64,000 bases of DNA. It comes from Luteolibacter ambystomatis. Its GTDB lineage: Bacteria; Verrucomicrobiota; Verrucomicrobiia; Verrucomicrobiales; Akkermansiaceae. The translations under genes were made by a program, and so were the position numbers. The notes beneath the pieces were generated by a model that worked only from the letters and a program-made list of their open reading frames with translations, was not told the origin of the DNA and ran no database searches. Positions 45,871-55,305 of this stretch are shown piece by piece; positions within the stretch are counted from its first letter, which is position 1, and each line of letters opens with the position of its first letter. The stretch lies in the NCBI RefSeq assembly GCF_018137965.1, contig NZ_CP073100.1:1984001-2048000 (forward strand), given 5' to 3'.

Positions 45871-48762
45871 ATGAAAGTCACCGTCGCCGCCCTTTTGCTC
45901 TTGGCCGCGCAGCCCGTCCACGCGCTGGCCGTGGCGGATGCCGTGACGATGTGGACCAGCCGCAAGGCCCGGATCTCCGTGCTGGCGAACGATTCCGGCT
46001 ACAAGACCCCGCCGGTGGTGGCGATCACCAAGGCCCCGACCAAGGGCACCGCGACGGTCGATTCCTCCGGAAAGGTGCTCTACACCAGCACCAATTCCAC
46101 CGCGACCAGCGACAGCTTCGAGTATTCGATGAGGCGCACGAACAACCTGCTGTCAAAGGCGACGGTGAACGTGAGCTTCACCAGTGCCACGCGGGCCGCA
46201 GGATCGTTCAACGTTCCCTCCTCGCCTCCGCCGCTGTCGGTTGCCGTCACTCCGGCGTTCGGTTCGCTGGCCTTTTCCGAGCCGGTGTGCCTGGCCTCGC
46301 CACCCGGGGAAACCAAGCGCCTCTTCGTCTGTCAGAAAGGCGGCCTGCTGCGGTTGATCCCGGATGTGACCTCCGCCTCGCCGGTGGCGAATACCTTCCT
46401 CAACCTGCCCGCGCTGCTGACCTCGCGCGGCGAAAGCATCGCCACCGGCAGCGAGATGGGTTTGCTGGGGCTCGCGTTCCATCCGAACTACGCCACGAAT
46501 CGTACTTTCTTCCTGTTCTACTCCGTGAACAAGGGCGGCTTGCAATACGAGCGCGTGTCACGCTTCACCACCCAGGCGGGCAATCCGGATGCCGCGGACA
46601 CCGCTTCGGAAGCGATCCTCATCGAGCAACGCGACGAAGCCTCCAATCACAACGGCGGCTGCATCCAGTTCGGCCCGGACGGGTATCTCTACATCTCCGT
46701 CGGCGATGAGGGGAACCAGAACGACTCGTTCCAGAACGGCCAGAAGATCGACAAGGACTTCTTCTCCGCCGTGATGCGCATCGATGTGGACAAGAAGCCC
46801 GGCAACCTCGCCCCGCACGCCCACGCCTCCATCCCCGCGGGCACGCCGAACTACTCGATCCCGGTGGACAATCCCTTCGTCCACACCACCGAAGGCGGCA
46901 CGTGGAACGGCACCTTCAATGGCGCGGCGATCCCGGATCTGAGCAAGGTCCGCAGCGAATTCTGGGCGGTGGGTTTCCGCAATCCATGGCGGTTCTCATT
47001 CGATTCCGTCACCGGCGAACTGTGGCTGGGCGATGTCGGCCAGGATGCGTGGGAGGAAATCGACATCATCACGAAGGGCGGCAACTACGGCTGGTCCTCG
47101 CGCGAAGGCAAACACGCCGGCCCGCGCCCGGTGACGGGAGCCACCCCCATCGACCCGATCTGGGAATACGCCCACGGCAGCGGTGCCTCGCAGGGGAACT
47201 CGGTGACCGGCGGCGTGGTCTATCGCGGCACCCGCTTCAGCGCCTTCACCGGCGCGTATGTCTTCGCCGACTACCAGTCCGGCAACATCTGGACACTGCG
47301 GCGTGATAGTGGCGGCAATCCCACCGTCACGCGCGTGGCAGGCGAAGGCGGCCTCTCCGCCTTCGGCACCGATCCCTCGAATGGCGACATCCTGATGGCG
47401 GATCTCAATGGCAGCATCCAGCGCCTTGTGGCCACCGCAGGCGCCGGCACGTTTCCCCAGACGTTGACCGAAACGAACATCTTCTCGGATCTCACCGATC
47501 TCTCGCCTTCCACCGGCCTCTACGACTACACGGTGAATGTTCCCTTCTGGAGCGATTACGCGAAGAAGCGCCGCTGGTTCTACGTGCCACCGCCTTCCAC
47601 GCTCACGTGGTCGCAGGATGATCCGTGGACGTTCCCGGCGGGCACGTTCTGGGTGAAGCACTTCGATGTTGAAATGCAACGCGGCATCCCGGCGAGCGCG
47701 AAGCGGATCGAGACGCGCTTGTTCGTTAAAACCGCCGGTGGAGCCTACGGCGTGAGCTACCGTTGGAATGATGCTGGCACGGAGGCCACGCTGGCAGCGG
47801 ACGAGGGCGTTGAGTTCGATCTCAACATCACCGATGGTGGCACGCCAAAAACGCAACGCTGGCACATTCCCAGCCGCGCTGAATGCATGAGCTGCCACAA
47901 CGCGCAGGCCGGGTATGCGCTGTCCTTCAACACCCGCCAGCTCAACCTCACCGGCACGATCAATGGCAGCAGCGGCAACCAGCTCTCGCTGCTCCAGAGC
48001 AACGGCTTCTTCAGCAACACGGTCCCCTCGCCCAACCTGCTGCCGCGGCACCTGCGGCCGGATGAAGCCACGCAATCGCTGGAGGCCCGCGTGCGTTCCT
48101 ACCTCGCCGTGAATTGCTCCTATTGCCACCAGCCCGGCAGCGGCACCAGCGCTTCATGGGACGGTCGTCCGCAACTGACGCTGGACGCCACCGGCCTGAT
48201 CAATGGCACCGCCACCAGCAATGGCGGCGATCCACAGAACAAACTCATCGTTCCCGGCAGCACCGCCCACTCGGTGGTGTACAACCGGGTGGCAGTGACC
48301 AATGGCTTCACCCGCATGCCGCCCATCGCCACCAGCGAGCTCGATCAGACATCGATCGCGCTGCTGGCGGATTGGATCTCCAACGATCTCCCCTCCCGCC
48401 AGACCTACACCCAGTGGCGGCAGACGAATTTCGGCGGTCTGCCCAGCGGCGATCCCGCAGCCGATCCGGATCAGGACGGCCGGAGCAATCGCGAGGAATA
48501 TCTGGCGGGCACCTCGCCGACCTCCGGCAGCGGATTCTTCAGCCCCACCGTGCAGCGCTCGGGGAACAACGCCACGGTTTCCTTTTCACTCCCGGCGAAC
48601 CGTTCCTACCAGATCCTGACCTCTCCGGATCTCACGACCTGGACACCTTGGGACATTCCGGGAAACGCGGGGATCGCCCATCCAGGCGGAATTGTCAGCC
48701 TGACCGGCCCGATCACCCCGCCGCAGCGCCATTTCTTCCGCGTGGTGCTGAAGGAGGATTGA
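45871..48762 (+). CDS. Secreted sugar-dehydrogenase-like propeller / diheme cytochrome fusion, paralogue 1
   Basis: 963 residues from ATG 45871; signal peptide MKVTVAALLLLAAQPVHA. Order: ~22-110 cadherin/Ig-like domain (SVLANDSGYKTPPVVAITKA); ~135-500 glucose/sorbosone-dehydrogenase-type propeller (GLLGLAFHPNYATNRTFFLF, then GPDGYLYISVGDEG, GLRNPWRFSFD-type strand); ~510-860 domain with two hemes, C672-x2-C675-H676 and C749-x2-C752-H753; then a Ca-binding DPDQDGRSNREEYL and a short C-terminal strand domain. Such propellers use PQQ in sugar oxidation, and the hemes would accept electrons. Extracytoplasmic. Tandem paralogue of the next gene. Confidence 0.86.
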   Translation: MKVTVAALLLLAAQPVHALAVADAVTMWTSRKARISVLANDSGYKTPPVVAITKAPTKGTATVDSSGKVLYTSTNSTATSDSFEYSMRRTNNLLSKATVNVSFTSATRAAGSFNVPSSPPPLSVAVTPAFGSLAFSEPVCLASPPGETKRLFVCQKGGLLRLIPDVTSASPVANTFLNLPALLTSRGESIATGSEMGLLGLAFHPNYATNRTFFLFYSVNKGGLQYERVSRFTTQAGNPDAADTASEAILIEQRDEASNHNGGCIQFGPDGYLYISVGDEGNQNDSFQNGQKIDKDFFSAVMRIDVDKKPGNLAPHAHASIPAGTPNYSIPVDNPFVHTTEGGTWNGTFNGAAIPDLSKVRSEFWAVGFRNPWRFSFDSVTGELWLGDVGQDAWEEIDIITKGGNYGWSSREGKHAGPRPVTGATPIDPIWEYAHGSGASQGNSVTGGVVYRGTRFSAFTGAYVFADYQSGNIWTLRRDSGGNPTVTRVAGEGGLSAFGTDPSNGDILMADLNGSIQRLVATAGAGTFPQTLTETNIFSDLTDLSPSTGLYDYTVNVPFWSDYAKKRRWFYVPPPSTLTWSQDDPWTFPAGTFWVKHFDVEMQRGIPASAKRIETRLFVKTAGGAYGVSYRWNDAGTEATLAADEGVEFDLNITDGGTPKTQRWHIPSRAECMSCHNAQAGYALSFNTRQLNLTGTINGSSGNQLSLLQSNGFFSNTVPSPNLLPRHLRPDEATQSLEARVRSYLAVNCSYCHQPGSGTSASWDGRPQLTLDATGLINGTATSNGGDPQNKLIVPGSTAHSVVYNRVAVTNGFTRMPPIATSELDQTSIALLADWISNDLPSRQTYTQWRQTNFGGLPSGDPAADPDQDGRSNREEYLAGTSPTSGSGFFSPTVQRSGNNATVSFSLPANRSYQILTSPDLTTWTPWDIPGNAGIAHPGGIVSLTGPITPPQRHFFRVVLKED

Positions 48763-48816
48763 TTGCAACACGCGGACGTTTGACCGGCGGCGGGGTTGTT
48801 GTACGGTCCCGCGCGG

Positions 48817-51738
48817 ATGCCCTCCACGCGCGCCATCGTTTCCCTCCTTCTCGCCGGTGGCGCCTGCCTGTCATGCGTCCGCGCGACGGCGGTGGATGAT
48901 ACCGCCGTGGTCCAATACGGGCAGAAGGTGTTGATCCCGGTGCTGGCGAATGACAGCGGCTATCGGAAGCCCGCCACGGTTTCCATCGTCACGCCCCCGT
49001 CTCATGGCAGTGTCACCGTGGACTCCGCAGGTCGCATCCTCTATACCCACACCACGGGAACCCCCGCCACGGATACCTTCCGCTATGCGGTGAAGCGCAC
49101 CGCCACGCTGACCTATCAGGCGAAAGTCACCGTCACGCTCAGCGGCGCGCTGCGGATCGAGAATCCGGCGCTCACCATGCCCGCCGAGCCTCCACCCACC
49201 GACTACTCGCTGGTGAATGCCTTCGGCTCGGTGGTGTTCCGGAATCCGGTGTGCATGGCCTCCCCCCCCACGGACAAGAAGCGGCTCTTCGTTTGCGAGA
49301 AAACCGGCGTCATCAAGGTGATCCCGGACGTCACCGCGAAGGCTCCGGCCAGCAAGGTCTTCCTCGATCTCAATGCGGCGCTGCCGGCGGGCGAAAAACT
49401 GGAGACCACGAATGAGATGGGCCTGATCGGCCTGGCCTTCCATCCGTCCTACGCGACCAACCGCTACTTCTACATCTTCTACTCGGTGAAGGTGGGCGAT
49501 GTGTTTTACGAGCGGCTCGCACGCTTCACCGCCAAGGCCACCGATCCGAACGCCGCCGATCCGGCCACCCAATACATTCTCATCAACCAGCTCGACCGCG
49601 CCAACGAGCACAACGCCGGCTGCCTGCACTTCGGCCCGGACCGCTATCTCTATTTCTCCGCGGGCGACGAGGGCAATCAGAACGACATCTACAACAACTC
49701 TCAGAAGATCACCGGTTCGTATTTCTCCGGCATCTTCCGCATCGATGTGGACAAGAAGCCCGGCAACCTGCCACCAAACCCGCATCCCGCGCTGCCGCTC
49801 GACAAAGGTGCGGCGCGTTTCTCCGTGCCGGTGGACAATCCGTGGGTCCATACCAGTCTCGGCGGCTCATGGGACGGTCGTTTCGCGGGAGAGGAAATCC
49901 CGAATCTCTCCACCGTGCGCACGGAGTTCTGGGCGATCGGCCTGCGCAATCCGTGGCGCTTTTCCTTCGATCCTCCCACCGGCGATCTGTGGTGCGGCGA
50001 CGTCGGTGGCGCGGTGATGGAGGAGGTCGATCTCATTACGAAGGGAGCCAACTACGGCTGGGCCTTCCGCGAGGCCACCATCGACGGGCCGAAGATCGGC
50101 CAATGGCCGCAGGGCGTGCTGCTGACCGCGCCGGTGTATGCCTATTCGCACAACAATGCCTCCAGCGCGATCGTGGGCGGCGTGGTCTATCGTGGTGCGA
50201 AGATTGCTTCGCTGTACGGCAAGTATGTCTTCGGCGACTACGCCACGGGTGGCATCTTCACGCTGGAACGCAATGGCGGCGATCCTCCGATCGTGAAGCG
50301 TATCTCGGGCGACTACCTGCTTTCCGCCTTCGGCACCGACCCGTCGAACGGAGACATCCTGCTGGCGAATCTCGCCACCGGCCGCCTCCATCGCCTGACC
50401 GCCACCACGGGCACCAGCAACTTCCCGCAGACCTTGTCCGAAACGAAGCTGTTTGCGGACCTCGGCACGATGTCCCCCGCCCCCGGTCTGCTGCCGTATG
50501 ATGTGAACCTTTCCTTCTGGAGCGACCACGCCATCAAGCGCCGCTGGTTCACGATTCCGAAGGGAACCACCATCGGCTGGTCGCAGGACAATCCGTGGAG
50601 CTTCCCGGCTGGAACCTTCTGGGTGAAACACTTCGAGATGGAAATGACGCGCGGCCGGCCGGACACGCGCAAACGGTTGGAGACCCGCGTGCTGGTGCGG
50701 AATGGCACCGGCATCTACGGCGTGAGCTACCGCTGGAACGATGCGGGCACGGAGGCCACGCTGGTGCCGGACGAGGGCGTGGACTTCGACCTGAACGTCA
50801 TCGAAAACAACACGCCGCGCGTCCAGCGCTGGCACATCCCCAGCCGCTCGGAGTGCATGAACTGCCACAGCGTGAACGGTGGCTTCGCACTCGGCTTCGA
50901 TACCCGCCAGCTCAATCTCGACGGGGCCATCCACGACTTCACCGGCAACCAGCTCGCGCTGCTGCAGAACGGTGGCTACTTCACCGGGACACTGCCTTCC
51001 CCGAACATGCTGCCGCGCCACCTGCGGCCGGATGAAACGGCGTTTCCGCTGGAAGGCCGCGTGCGATCCTATCTCGCGGTGAACTGCTCCTACTGCCATC
51101 GTAATAACGCCATCCCCACCGCGAACTGGGATGGTCGCGCCGCGCTCCCGCTGGATGAAACCGGCCTCATCAACGGCCAACCGTTCAACGCGGGAACCGA
51201 TGCATTGAACAAGCTCATCGTTCCCGGAGATACGGGACATTCCGTACTTTTCAAACATCTCACCGCCGGCGATGGATTCAGCCGCATGCCGCCGGTGGCC
51301 AGCAACGAGCTGGACCAGGCCTCCATCGCCCTCGTGAGCAACTGGATCACGCAGGATCTGCCCATCCGCCAGAACTACGCGAGTTGGCGGCTGGCCAGCT
51401 TTGGCTCGTCCACCTCACCTCGCGGCGAGGCTGGCGCGGACCCGGACAAGGACGGACAGAACAATCGCGAGGAGTATCTCACCGGCACCCCGCCCACGGA
51501 CCCCAATGCCAAACCCGTGCCCGCATTGAAGATCACCGGGCATCGAGCATCGCTGAGTTTCAATCTTCCTCCCGCACGGTCGTTCCAAGTCGAGACATCC
51601 CCCGACCTCAAGACATGGCATCCCTGGAACATCCCGGGCAATGGCGGTCTTCCCGCCAAAGGAGGCACCTCAACGCTCGATGGTCCGATCGCCCCGGGCG
51701 ACCGCCATTTCTTCCGCGTGATCATCCGGGAGAATTGA
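48817..51738 (+). CDS. Secreted sugar-dehydrogenase-like propeller / diheme cytochrome fusion, paralogue 2
   Basis: 973 residues from ATG 48817; a start 21 bp upstream exists. Signal peptide STRAIVSLLLAGGACLSCVR. Same architecture as the upstream gene along its whole length: Ig/cadherin-like domain (IPVLANDSGYRKPATVSIVT), propeller (GLAFHPSYATNRYFYIFYS, FGPDRYLYFSAGDEGNQND), hemes C680-x2-C683-H684 and C757-x2-C760-H761, and DPDKDGQNNREEYL near the end. Differences cluster in loops, so a tandem duplication with possibly different substrates is likely. The gap between the genes is ~54 bp, so they are probably one transcript. Confidence 0.86.
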   Translation: MPSTRAIVSLLLAGGACLSCVRATAVDDTAVVQYGQKVLIPVLANDSGYRKPATVSIVTPPSHGSVTVDSAGRILYTHTTGTPATDTFRYAVKRTATLTYQAKVTVTLSGALRIENPALTMPAEPPPTDYSLVNAFGSVVFRNPVCMASPPTDKKRLFVCEKTGVIKVIPDVTAKAPASKVFLDLNAALPAGEKLETTNEMGLIGLAFHPSYATNRYFYIFYSVKVGDVFYERLARFTAKATDPNAADPATQYILINQLDRANEHNAGCLHFGPDRYLYFSAGDEGNQNDIYNNSQKITGSYFSGIFRIDVDKKPGNLPPNPHPALPLDKGAARFSVPVDNPWVHTSLGGSWDGRFAGEEIPNLSTVRTEFWAIGLRNPWRFSFDPPTGDLWCGDVGGAVMEEVDLITKGANYGWAFREATIDGPKIGQWPQGVLLTAPVYAYSHNNASSAIVGGVVYRGAKIASLYGKYVFGDYATGGIFTLERNGGDPPIVKRISGDYLLSAFGTDPSNGDILLANLATGRLHRLTATTGTSNFPQTLSETKLFADLGTMSPAPGLLPYDVNLSFWSDHAIKRRWFTIPKGTTIGWSQDNPWSFPAGTFWVKHFEMEMTRGRPDTRKRLETRVLVRNGTGIYGVSYRWNDAGTEATLVPDEGVDFDLNVIENNTPRVQRWHIPSRSECMNCHSVNGGFALGFDTRQLNLDGAIHDFTGNQLALLQNGGYFTGTLPSPNMLPRHLRPDETAFPLEGRVRSYLAVNCSYCHRNNAIPTANWDGRAALPLDETGLINGQPFNAGTDALNKLIVPGDTGHSVLFKHLTAGDGFSRMPPVASNELDQASIALVSNWITQDLPIRQNYASWRLASFGSSTSPRGEAGADPDKDGQNNREEYLTGTPPTDPNAKPVPALKITGHRASLSFNLPPARSFQVETSPDLKTWHPWNIPGNGGLPAKGGTSTLDGPIAPGDRHFFRVIIREN

Positions 51739-51788
51739 GAAGGCAGATTCAATCTCCGATCATTTCAGGTGGCACCATCTCTTTAGCC

Positions 51789-52045
51789 GACCTCGGAGAG
51801 GTCGTAGATCATAGCCGGAGCGTCGCAACGCGACCTCCGGGCAAATGGGCCTTCCACATTTTCTTCGACCCCGAAGCGGGTCGCACACCTGCGGATGGCT
51901 CGTCGGCTTGTTGCCCGTTCACGAACATCACATGGCCACTCTACCTGTGGCGCCCCGCTGACGCATGGGCGCGAATTTGTGAGAGACCTACATCCGGAGG
52001 TCGCTTCGCGACGCTCCGGCTATTTTCCGTGACCTCTACGAGGTC
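51789..52045. repeat. Palindromic repeat element with inverted ~52-bp ends
   Basis: The left end (51789-51840) and right end (51994-52045) are inverted copies of the unit at 17582-17633, each with an internal hairpin CCGGAGCGTCGC...GCGACCTCCGG. The ~150 bp between them contain no gene. The remainder of the 51739-52146 gap holds nothing recognisable apart from the leader of the next gene. It resembles a REP doublet (BIME-like) or a small non-autonomous element. Confidence 0.8.
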
Positions 52046-52146
52046 AAAAGATCTCTCCGTATACGGATTCGAAAAACCATCCGCCACGATCTTTTGACAC
52101 GGATTTGACCAAAGGCGGCAGGGTGGCGTGGCAGGATGATTCCGTC

Positions 52147-52989
52147 ATGAAGAACCAATTCATCAACACCGGCCTCGCCGCCCTGCTCCTGTGCGCCGCA
52201 GCCTACGGTCAAAACCCCCAGAAGGATCCACTCAAGAACGGCGAACAGGGAAGCCCGGCCGAAGCCGCTGGCAATCCCTCCCCCAATCTGGCCATCCGCT
52301 ACGAAACGTTTTCACTGGGCCTCGCGGACGCCGCAGCCCTGACCCGGGAGAATCCCCGCGACAGCGAGCTGTATGCGAAACTGGTTGCGATGATCGCCAA
52401 AAAGGAAGCCAAGCAGGAAGCTCTCGTGCTGCTACGGTCAAAAAGCGGCCAGAAGGCTACCGCGGAAAGCATCTCGGAGCAAACCTACGTCACCGAGTAC
52501 GAGCCCCCCGAATTGCCGGAGGCGGTGGGCGCCAGCTTCATCACCCGGAAGGGACCGGAGATCAAAAATCCCGATGGCACCACCGCCAGGCAGCCGGCCC
52601 AGATGCCGAATGCCGCAGCTCTGGAGGATGCTCCGTCCGTTTCGGAACTCTCCGGTCTGGCCACCCCGGCCAGCCCCAGTTCATTTCAAGCCCGCAATGT
52701 AGGCGACACCCTCGAAATCGAACCCATCTTGAGCGAGGACAACCGGTTGATCGATCTGCGACTCGTGCCCGAACGGATCACGCGGACCGGAAACAGCACA
52801 TGGGGCCAGGGGCTTTCTAAAGTGGAAATGCCGGAATTCGAAAGCCAGAGGGTCAATACCTCCGCCACCCTCGAAATCGGAAAACCCTTCCTCGTCGGCA
52901 CCGTCAATCGTCCTCCGGTTTCAAAAGAGGATGGTGACTCCGCCAACCGGATCTGGTTTGCTTTTGTGACGGCGAATTTCGCCAAATGA
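52147..52989 (+). CDS. Secreted protein with secretin-like segment
   Basis: 280 residues from ATG 52147; signal peptide MKNQFINTGLAALLLCAAAY then GQ. The middle is Ala/Pro/Glu-rich. Near residue ~195 the segment VGDTLEIEPILSEDNRLIDL then RLVPERI matches the pattern seen in type II/III secretin barrels and in verrucomicrobial secretin-like proteins. The protein is too short for a full secretin. Its stop overlaps the histidine kinase start (ATGA), so it may be the envelope input component of that two-component system. That role is inferred from position. Confidence 0.6.
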   Translation: MKNQFINTGLAALLLCAAAYGQNPQKDPLKNGEQGSPAEAAGNPSPNLAIRYETFSLGLADAAALTRENPRDSELYAKLVAMIAKKEAKQEALVLLRSKSGQKATAESISEQTYVTEYEPPELPEAVGASFITRKGPEIKNPDGTTARQPAQMPNAAALEDAPSVSELSGLATPASPSSFQARNVGDTLEIEPILSEDNRLIDLRLVPERITRTGNSTWGQGLSKVEMPEFESQRVNTSATLEIGKPFLVGTVNRPPVSKEDGDSANRIWFAFVTANFAK

Positions 52990-54563
52990 TGCGCGGGATT
53001 TCCATCACCCTGCTGCCCATGCTTGCCGCCGCCGCTCTGGTGATCTGGGGTGGCGGGCGGCTGGCCCGGCGTGAGGTAATCCACCGCACTCCAGCCGATC
53101 GGGTACGGCTGCTGGATTTCTCCGCAGCACTACAGGAAGAACTGAACCGGATCGACCGCCTCTATGCCGGGCATCTGGAGAACGTCGCGGCACGCAGTCT
53201 CGTGGATACGCCGGACGTTCTCTCCAAGCGAATCCAGGAAGTGGCGGCCATCCGTCAGTGCCAGATCTTCGATGGCAAAAAACAGCCCGTCCAAGTGGAG
53301 GGCAATCTGCTGCGGAAGAACGAAAAACTGCCGGAGGTGCTGATGGAGGGCGGCAAGCGTCCCTTCAATCCGGAGCAGGCCGTCATCCTGCCGAAAGACC
53401 TCGGCACCTTGGAAAATGGCGACCGGTGGGGCTGGATCACCGCCCCGGATGGCATCCACCGGATCTACTGGCAGCGTCCCCTGCCGGATCACCTGATCGC
53501 CGTGGTGATCGATTTCACCGAAATCCAAGAACGCCTCAACCGCCACCTCACCGAATGGATGGCCGTATCCTTCTCGCCGCTGCGTGACTCCGGCGAATTC
53601 GTCTCGGTGACCGGCCCCGATCACCATGATCTCACCGGCCCCGGCAAAACCACCGAGCGGGGACCGGCCGCACTGGTGATTCCTTTTCGCAACCGCCTCG
53701 GCGAATGGCAGATCCAGTCCTGGGACAAACAGCATGTCATGCTGACTCACGATGCCACCACCGTGGCCTCCGCCATCGCCATTGCCGGCATCCTCATCGT
53801 GCTCGGAATCTTCCTCTGCGTTCAGCAGAACCGCGCGCTCCGCCTCGCAGAGGAACGTGTCTCCTTCGTCAACCGCGTCTCGCACGAGCTCGGCTCGCCG
53901 CTGACCAACATCCTGCTCAATCTCGATCTGGCCGCCGATGCCATCCACAAACAGCCGAAGCAGGCGGAAGGCCGCCTCAAGCTCGTCGGCGAGGAAGTCC
54001 AGCGCCTCGCCCGCCTCGTCTCAAACGTACTGACATTCTCCCGCAGCGAACGCAAGATGCTCGATCTGAAACCTGGCCCATGCGTCCCGGATACCGTGAT
54101 CGCCGGCATGCTCGCGCAATTCCAGCCATCGCTCGACCGGCGGAACATCCGTGTCGAATGGCAGCGTGGCGCGGGTGACACCGGCACCCTCGATCCGGAC
54201 GCACTTGCCCAGATCGTGGGCAACCTCATCTCAAACGTCGAAAAGTACGCGGCCAACGGCGGCTGGCTGGGATTGGACAGCCGCATCGAGGGAGATCAGG
54301 TGAAGATCCGTGTCTCCGATCACGGGCCGGGCATTCCCGTCAAACACCGGGCACGCATCTTCGAATCCTTCGAGCGTGTGAAACAGGATGTCAATGAAGG
54401 CTCCAGCGGTACCGGCCTCGGGCTGTCCATCGCGCGCGATCTCGCCACCCGCATGGGCGGCGATCTGGTGCTGATCCCTTCGGACGAAGGCGCGGTCTTC
54501 GAATGCCGCCTCCCTATTGCCCAACGCTTTTCCATCGTGAACCCCACTACCTCCGCGGCATGA
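52986..54563 (+). CDS. Sensor histidine kinase
   Basis: 525 residues. Transmembrane helix 1 (ITLLPMLAAAALVIWGGGRL) and helix 2 at ~256-280 (VASAIAIAGILIVLGIFLCV) flank an extracytoplasmic sensor region of ~220 residues. The dimerisation/phosphoacceptor box is VNRVSHELGSPLTNILLNL with H300 as the phosphorylated His; Gly replaces the more usual Arg/Lys after HEL. ATP-binding boxes: N-box NLISNVEKYA, G1 DHGPGIP, G2 GSSGTGLGLSIA. No HAMP domain is obvious. Overlaps genes on both sides by 4 bp, consistent with a three-gene operon. Confidence 0.92.
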   Translation: MMRGISITLLPMLAAAALVIWGGGRLARREVIHRTPADRVRLLDFSAALQEELNRIDRLYAGHLENVAARSLVDTPDVLSKRIQEVAAIRQCQIFDGKKQPVQVEGNLLRKNEKLPEVLMEGGKRPFNPEQAVILPKDLGTLENGDRWGWITAPDGIHRIYWQRPLPDHLIAVVIDFTEIQERLNRHLTEWMAVSFSPLRDSGEFVSVTGPDHHDLTGPGKTTERGPAALVIPFRNRLGEWQIQSWDKQHVMLTHDATTVASAIAIAGILIVLGIFLCVQQNRALRLAEERVSFVNRVSHELGSPLTNILLNLDLAADAIHKQPKQAEGRLKLVGEEVQRLARLVSNVLTFSRSERKMLDLKPGPCVPDTVIAGMLAQFQPSLDRRNIRVEWQRGAGDTGTLDPDALAQIVGNLISNVEKYAANGGWLGLDSRIEGDQVKIRVSDHGPGIPVKHRARIFESFERVKQDVNEGSSGTGLGLSIARDLATRMGGDLVLIPSDEGAVFECRLPIAQRFSIVNPTTSAA

Positions 54564-55246
54564 CCATTCTGCTGGCAGAAGACGATCCCCTGACCTTGGA
54601 AGCCCTCGCCACCTGCTTGCAGGCGGAAGGGTTCGAAACACTCTCCGCAGCCGATGGCAGGCAGGCTCTCGATCTCTGGACCCGCCACAAACCGGACCTG
54701 CTGTGCCTGGACATCATGATGCCTGAGGTCGACGGCTTCGAGGTCTGCCGACGCGTCCGCAGCAACGACACCACTGTTCCGATCCTGTTCCTCTCCGCGA
54801 AGAATGAAGAGGCGGACATCGTGGTGGGGCTGGGCCTGGGTGCGGACGATTTCATCCGCAAGCCCTTCACCCGTGCCGAGGTCATTGCCCGTGTCCGCGC
54901 CGCGCTGCGCCGGGCGCACCCCGCATCTCCACAGGAGCGGACGTTCCGCATGGGGGATCTGACGGTTCATCCGAAGGCGCTTTTCGCCGAACGCGGTGGC
55001 GATTCGATCGATCTGACTCCACGCGAGGTTTCCATGCTGGAGCTGCTCCACCGGAACGAGGGCGATCCGGTCAGCCGCGATGCCTTTCTCAATGCGTGCT
55101 GGGGCCTCGATTATTTCCCGGACTCGCGTACCCTCGACCAGCATATCCTGGTGCTGCGGAAAAAGATCGAGGTCGAACCGGCGCACCCCGCGATCATTGA
55201 GACGGTGCGGAGCGTGGGCTACCGCTACCGGTTGGCCACAAGCTAA
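54560..55246 (+). CDS. OmpR-family response regulator
   Basis: 228 residues from ATG 54560, overlapping the kinase stop. Receiver domain: acidic pocket E7-D8-D9, phosphoacceptor D51 (LLCLDIMMPEVDG), conserved Ser/Lys in LFLSAKNE and DDFIRKPF. C-terminal winged-helix DNA-binding domain from ~130 (LTPREVSMLELLHRNEGDPV, then LDQHILVLRKKIE and VGYRYRL). Expected to be phosphorylated by the adjacent kinase. Target promoters are not identifiable; the operon itself is a likely one. Confidence 0.94.
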   Translation: MTILLAEDDPLTLEALATCLQAEGFETLSAADGRQALDLWTRHKPDLLCLDIMMPEVDGFEVCRRVRSNDTTVPILFLSAKNEEADIVVGLGLGADDFIRKPFTRAEVIARVRAALRRAHPASPQERTFRMGDLTVHPKALFAERGGDSIDLTPREVSMLELLHRNEGDPVSRDAFLNACWGLDYFPDSRTLDQHILVLRKKIEVEPAHPAIIETVRSVGYRYRLATS

Positions 55247-55305
55247 GAAGCTGCTGGCAAGAGCGCGGCATCCCGTGTTGAATCGCCGGACTTGCTCCTG
55301 CTTCC

